This document shows, in pieces, positions 15,126-15,296 of a DNA stretch of 15,296 nucleotides. The stretch's first letter is position 1. Every line of letters starts with the position of its first letter. The notes under the pieces are model-generated. The model did not search any database, was not told the origin of the DNA, and saw nothing but the letters and a program-made list of their open reading frames with translations. The translations under genes were made by a program, and so were the position numbers. The DNA comes from Gemmatimonadales bacterium (GTDB lineage: Bacteria; Gemmatimonadota; Gemmatimonadetes; Gemmatimonadales; GWC2-71-9): contig JAUVRV010000016.1 of NCBI GenBank assembly GCA_030597435.1, positions 1-15,296 on the forward strand, read 5' to 3'.

Positions 15126-15296
15126 CTAACAGGCGGGGCCGGACGAGTAGGGGCCACGTCGCGAGCGACTGACGACTCGTATCTCAGTGACCACCCAGTT
15201 GAGGGAGCCTCCCTCCTCCGCCACGGCAATATAGCTGGCACTGCCATCATCGAGGGTGCCAATGGCCTGGGGTTGGAGATCCACCAATACGTCATA
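15126..15296 (-). CDS. C-terminal fragment of an unknown protein (cut by the window edge)
   Basis: Reading the minus strand from base 15296 gives 56 codons, then TAG at 15126-15128. The product reads YDVLVDLQPQAIGTLDDG, then SASYIAVAEEGGSLNWVVTEIRV and a short basic Ser/Pro-rich tail ending in AC. The alternating hydrophobic pattern, with little Pro or Arg until the tail, looks like real protein. The competing minus-strand frame here, which starts near 15295, is Pro/Arg-rich and looks like a shadow. No family can be assigned from so short a piece. It lies upstream of the Yip1 gene on the same strand. Confidence 0.45.
   Translation of the reverse strand, partial: YDVLVDLQPQAIGTLDDGSASYIAVAEEGGSLNWVVTEIRVVSRSRRGPYSSGPAC

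Noticed and set aside
15104..15295. Minus-strand frame of 63 residues at the right edge
   Set aside because: It is Pro/Arg-rich and atypical; the neighbouring frame ending at 15126 reads as ordinary protein and fits a gene running in from the right.

Overview
The window comes from a bacterium with a moderately GC-rich, gene-dense chromosome and frequent GTG starts. The gene content (multiheme cytochrome c fused to TPRs, CRTAC1-type FG-GAP/UnbV lipoproteins, secreted imidazolonepropionase-like amidohydrolases, many Sec and lipoprotein signals) suggests an environmental Gram-negative such as a Gemmatimonadota or Acidobacteriota relative. That placement is an inference from gene content, not from a marker gene. 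I see no rRNA, tRNA, CRISPR array, insertion sequence or phage gene, and no gene-free stretch longer than about 130 bases.

Region 1 (1-8342, + strand) is a tight cluster of four genes. The first is a five-heme cytochrome c with a C-terminal TPR block, whose N-terminus lies left of the window. It is followed by a CRTAC1-type lipoprotein (FG-GAP propeller plus ASPIC/UnbV domain), then a 1173-residue lipoprotein (TPRs, seven FG-GAP blades, ASPIC/UnbV, and a C-terminal extension of about 430 residues). Last is a DUF72 TIM-barrel protein whose GTG start overlaps the previous stop by 4 nt. The first three look exported, so this is plausibly a cell-surface or periplasmic redox/scaffold complex with a cytoplasmic DUF72 partner. 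It is the most interesting part of the window.

Region 2 (8351-9313, + strand) opens with an intergenic hairpin and a weak promoter candidate, followed by two small unknown membrane proteins (204 and 77 residues) that overlap in a GTGA junction.

Region 3 (9318-11357, - strand) holds a GNAT acyltransferase of the COG3375 type followed directly by an M20D metallo-amidohydrolase. Such pairs are known in N-succinyl amino acid D-to-L conversion operons, but the expected racemase is not in this window.

Region 4 (11450-14286, + strand, divergent from region 3) is a probable three-gene operon of exported proteins: an unknown beta-rich protein, a metal-dependent amidohydrolase, and a small DUF2914 protein.

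Region 5 (14349-15296, - strand) has a Yip1-family membrane protein and, upstream of it, the C-terminal end of a further gene that runs off the right edge. A 10-bp stem lies between the convergent regions 4 and 5.
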